Shown here in pieces: positions 61,794-64,000 of a stretch of DNA of 64,000 nt. Position 1 is the first letter of the stretch. Every line of letters begins with the position of its first letter. The position numbers and the translations under genes were made by a program. Location of the stretch: NCBI GenBank assembly GCA_012861695.1, contig JAAOOA010000392.1, positions 186,001-250,000 on the forward strand. The letters run 5' to 3'. The notes beneath the pieces are model-generated. The model was not told the DNA's origin and did not search any database. It saw nothing but the letters and a program-made list of their open reading frames with translations. This stretch comes from Trematomus loennbergii. Taxonomy: Eukaryota; Chordata; Actinopteri; Perciformes; Nototheniidae.

Positions 61794-61859
61794 CCCTGAG
61801 GTTTCTCCCATGTTCCCTTTAAACTGTGGCTTTCTCCGGAAGTGTTTCCTTGTACAATG

Positions 61860-61925
61860 TGAGGGTCTAAGGACAGAGGGTCTAAGGACAGAGGGTCTAA
61901 GGACAGAGGGTCTAAGGACAGAGGG
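61860..61925. repeat. 15-bp tandem repeat, four units
   Basis: Four copies of 'gagggtctaaggaca' in the LINE/SINE-like tail that follows the solo LTR. Confidence 0.95.
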
Positions 61926-62466
61926 TGTCGTTTTCTCATACTGATATTCTGAACAAACTGTGCTGTTGTATTTGCTGTAAAGTGTCTTGTAGGGTATTTT
62001 TTTATTATATGTACAGCACTTTGGCTCGACCACAAATCGTTTAAAAATGTGCTATATAAATAAAACTTGATTTGATTTGATTTGAAAATGGCGTCCGTCT
62101 GTTATAAAAACGATCTCAAATTACAGCTAAATAGTGCACTAAAATACGTTTCAGAAAACTTTTGAGGGCAGAAATAAACAGTACAGTAACAGAATCTTGA
62201 TTTGTGTTTGATCAAGACTGCATATTTGACCAGTTCAAATAAGCCTTGGTTGAGAAAAAGGACACCACATGATGGCTGTATGTTCAGAAACGTTCAAAAC
62301 CAGAAACAGTACATATGCATTTCGTGACAGTTATTTATCATTTGTGACATTGTAACATGTTTTTAATAAGCATTTAAACATTTTCAATTCATTTCAGAAA
62401 AGCTCTTATAACATGAATGGCATGGTGGTTTTAGTTAACGTTAGCTACCTTAGCTATTAGCTAACA
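61926..62466. other. noncoding, no feature seen
   Basis: AT-rich. The end of the common fish repeat tail ('tatataaataaaacttgatt') is at about 62050-62070. No gene seen. Confidence 0.5.
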
Positions 62467-62897
62467 TTAAAGGTCCCATGTCATGCTTTTCTGGTTAGTA
62501 CCCGTCCCCTTGTGTTATGAAGGTGTTTCTGCATGTGAACGGTGTGCAGAGTCACAAACCCTCAAAGTGCACCCTGTAGCGAGTAAAACTCTAACACAGA
62601 AAAGACCTCCCCAAAACGCCTCGTTGGAGATTTCTCATTTTCTTCCTGGGCATCGTGATGTCTGGATACCCAGTAGCCACGCCCAGAGCTATGACGCAAT
62701 ACGGTCATGCGGTACCCGGAACCAAATGGACCAATCCGTGGAGCCGTGGACGTTACGTCCGCGGAGCCGTTACGTTAAGCCCCCGCTGATTGGTCCAAAT
62801 TGACCAATCCACGGACTTCCTCACACACACATCTGTGTGCAGGGAGCAGGCAGCTCAGCTGATTTCTCCTCCCTGGCTGCAGGCTGATAACAGATTC

Positions 62898-63176
62898 TCT
62901 CCGCAGACCCATTCTCTCTGCAGACCCATTCTCTCTGCAGACCCATTCTCTCTCTGCAGACCCATTCTCTCTGCAGACCCATTCTCTCTGCAGACCCATT
63001 CTCTCTGCAGACCCATTCTCTCTCTGCAGACCCATTCTCTCTGCAGACCCATTCTCTCCGCAGACCCATTCTCTCCGCAGACCCATTCTCTCTGCAGACC
63101 TATTCTCTCTGCAGACCCATTCTCTCTGCAGACCCATTCTCTCTGCAGACCCATTCTCACTGCAGACCCATTCTCA
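62898..63176. repeat. 17/19-bp minisatellite
   Basis: About 16 units of 'ctctctgcagacccatt' alternating with a 19-bp form with one more CT. Long ORFs on both strands are artefacts. Confidence 0.95.
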
Positions 63177-63439
63177 CAGCGTTTATCAACCTTTTTCTTA
63201 CTCAATATCAAGCCACACTTATTGTTTTTACTTCGGATGTGACTTTGTGTGTGCTCAGGATGAGTTTGGCTGTGTTTCGCTATGTATCCTAAACAAGGAA
63301 ACAACACCTCCACGGAGCTCAGCGCGATTCACAACGTCCCGACCAATCAGAGCACACTGTGCTCACAGGGAGGGTGGGGGCTGGAGCTATTGGAGCTACA
63401 ACGAGCCGTTAAAGGCAGAGAGTGAAATTCAGTGAATAC

Positions 63440-64000
63440 ACGTAGTTTACAGAGATGCGTTTGGAGAAACCAATGTGAGTTTGGAGAGATGCTGTTGTGA
63501 GAAACCAATGTGAGTTTGGGAGAGATGCTGTTGAGAAACCAATGTGAGTTTGGAGAGATGCTGTTGAGAAACCAATGTGAGTTGGAGAGATGCTGTATGA
63601 GAAACCAATGTGAGTTTGGAGAGATGCTGTATGAGAAACCAATGTGAGTTTGGAGAGATGCTGTTGAGAAACCAATGTGAGTTTGGAGAGATGCTGTATG
63701 AGAAACCAATGTGAGTTTGGAGAGATGCTGTTTGAGAAACCAATGTGAGTTTACAGAGATGCTGTATGAGAAACCAATGTGAGTTTGGAGAGATGCTGTT
63801 TGAGAAACCAATGTGAGTTTACAGAGATGCTGTATGAGAAACCAATGTGAGTTTGGAGAGATGCTGTTTGAGAAACCAATGTGAGTTTGGAGAGATGCTG
63901 TTTGAGAAACCAATGTGAGTTTGGAGAGATGCTGTTTGAGAAACCAATGTGAGTTTGGAGAGATGCTGTATGAAAAACCATGTGAGTTTGGAGAGATGCT
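63440..64000. repeat. 34-bp minisatellite, at least 16 units
   Basis: Unit containing 'gagtttggagagatgctgt' and 'gagaaaccaatgt', with tgtAtgag/tgtTtgag/tgtTgag variants and some 'gtttacag' units. It reaches the window end. A single copy of the unit is present in the related MITE at 5272-5310. Confidence 0.95.

Larger units (their letters stand above)
62471..64000 (+). mobile_element. TTAA-type MITE, incomplete at window edge
   Basis: Left terminus AGGTCCCATGTCATGC after TTAA (62467-62470), then the same interior as 52561-52748. It carries two tandem arrays (62898-63176 and 63440 onward). The 3' terminus is outside the window. It shares 'cacagggagg' and 'acagagatgctgtatgagaa' with the complete copy at 4229-5386. 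Confidence 0.75.

Noticed and set aside
62775..63313. Long ORFs with repeating MGLQREWVCRENGSAE
   Set aside because: 17/19-bp minisatellite translation.

Overview
The window is from a vertebrate nuclear genome, almost certainly a percomorph-type teleost fish. The reasons are split genes with GT-AG introns, hAT, PIF/Harbinger and TTAA-flanked MITEs, tRNA-derived SINEs with the teleost 'gtaagtcgctttggataaaa' module, L1/Tx1-like and other LINE ends, a SCAN-type Gypsy element, C2H2 zinc fingers, and abundant (CA)n and minisatellites. Species cannot be named from sequence alone. There is no bacterial content, CRISPR array, rRNA or true tRNA gene.

Layout. 1-5.4 kb: AT-rich DNA, a short 57-bp minisatellite and a TTAA-flanked MITE. 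5.49-27.2 kb: on the minus strand, a split HDGF/PSIP1-like PWWP gene. Its first exons are at 27.2-25.7 kb and phase-compatible downstream exons are at 9.05, 8.9 and 5.5 kb. Its 16.6-kb intron is filled with repeats: a LINE end with an internal 37-bp minisatellite, a young Gypsy element with two matching 547-bp LTRs (12.5-16.1 kb), and a 9-kb 33-bp minisatellite (16.1-25.1 kb). 25.1-31.7 kb: left arm of a large palindrome. 31.7-41.0 kb: spacer with a rearranged transposase fragment, a GPCR pseudogene broken by a LINE, LINE and hAT debris, nested MITEs and a THAP/DDE transposase gene. 41.0-47.8 kb: right palindrome arm. 48.2-50.5 kb: 37-bp minisatellite. 50.6-55.2 kb: outer inverted matches to the left side and a 41-copy 57-bp minisatellite. 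55.5-58 kb: dispersed repeats. 58.1-59.1 kb: frameshifted C2H2 zinc-finger gene. 61.4 kb: solo LTR with a 5-bp target duplication. 62.5-64 kb: another MITE with two minisatellites, running off the end.

The most interesting unit is a two-gene DNA transposon. One gene has a THAP zinc finger, coiled coil, helix-turn-helix and DDE catalytic domain (38.9-40.9 kb, plus). The other is a five-exon gene joining a SWIM zinc finger to a YqaJ-type exonuclease (44.0-41.4 kb, minus; second copy 28.7-31.3 kb, plus). The layout agrees with what I recall of the ISL2EU/IS4EU transposons. The palindrome duplicated the nuclease gene together with the PWWP gene's promoter-proximal exons. Both nuclease copies share one frameshift, the right copy has a second, and the transposase has a frameshift and an in-frame stop, so the element looks immobile unless these are assembly errors.

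A second theme is minisatellite birth inside mobile elements. Single-copy or few-copy seeds of the 33-bp and 34-bp arrays are visible in other element copies in the window, and a 37-bp array sits inside a LINE reading frame. Most long open frames here are low-complexity or minisatellite translations and are not genes.
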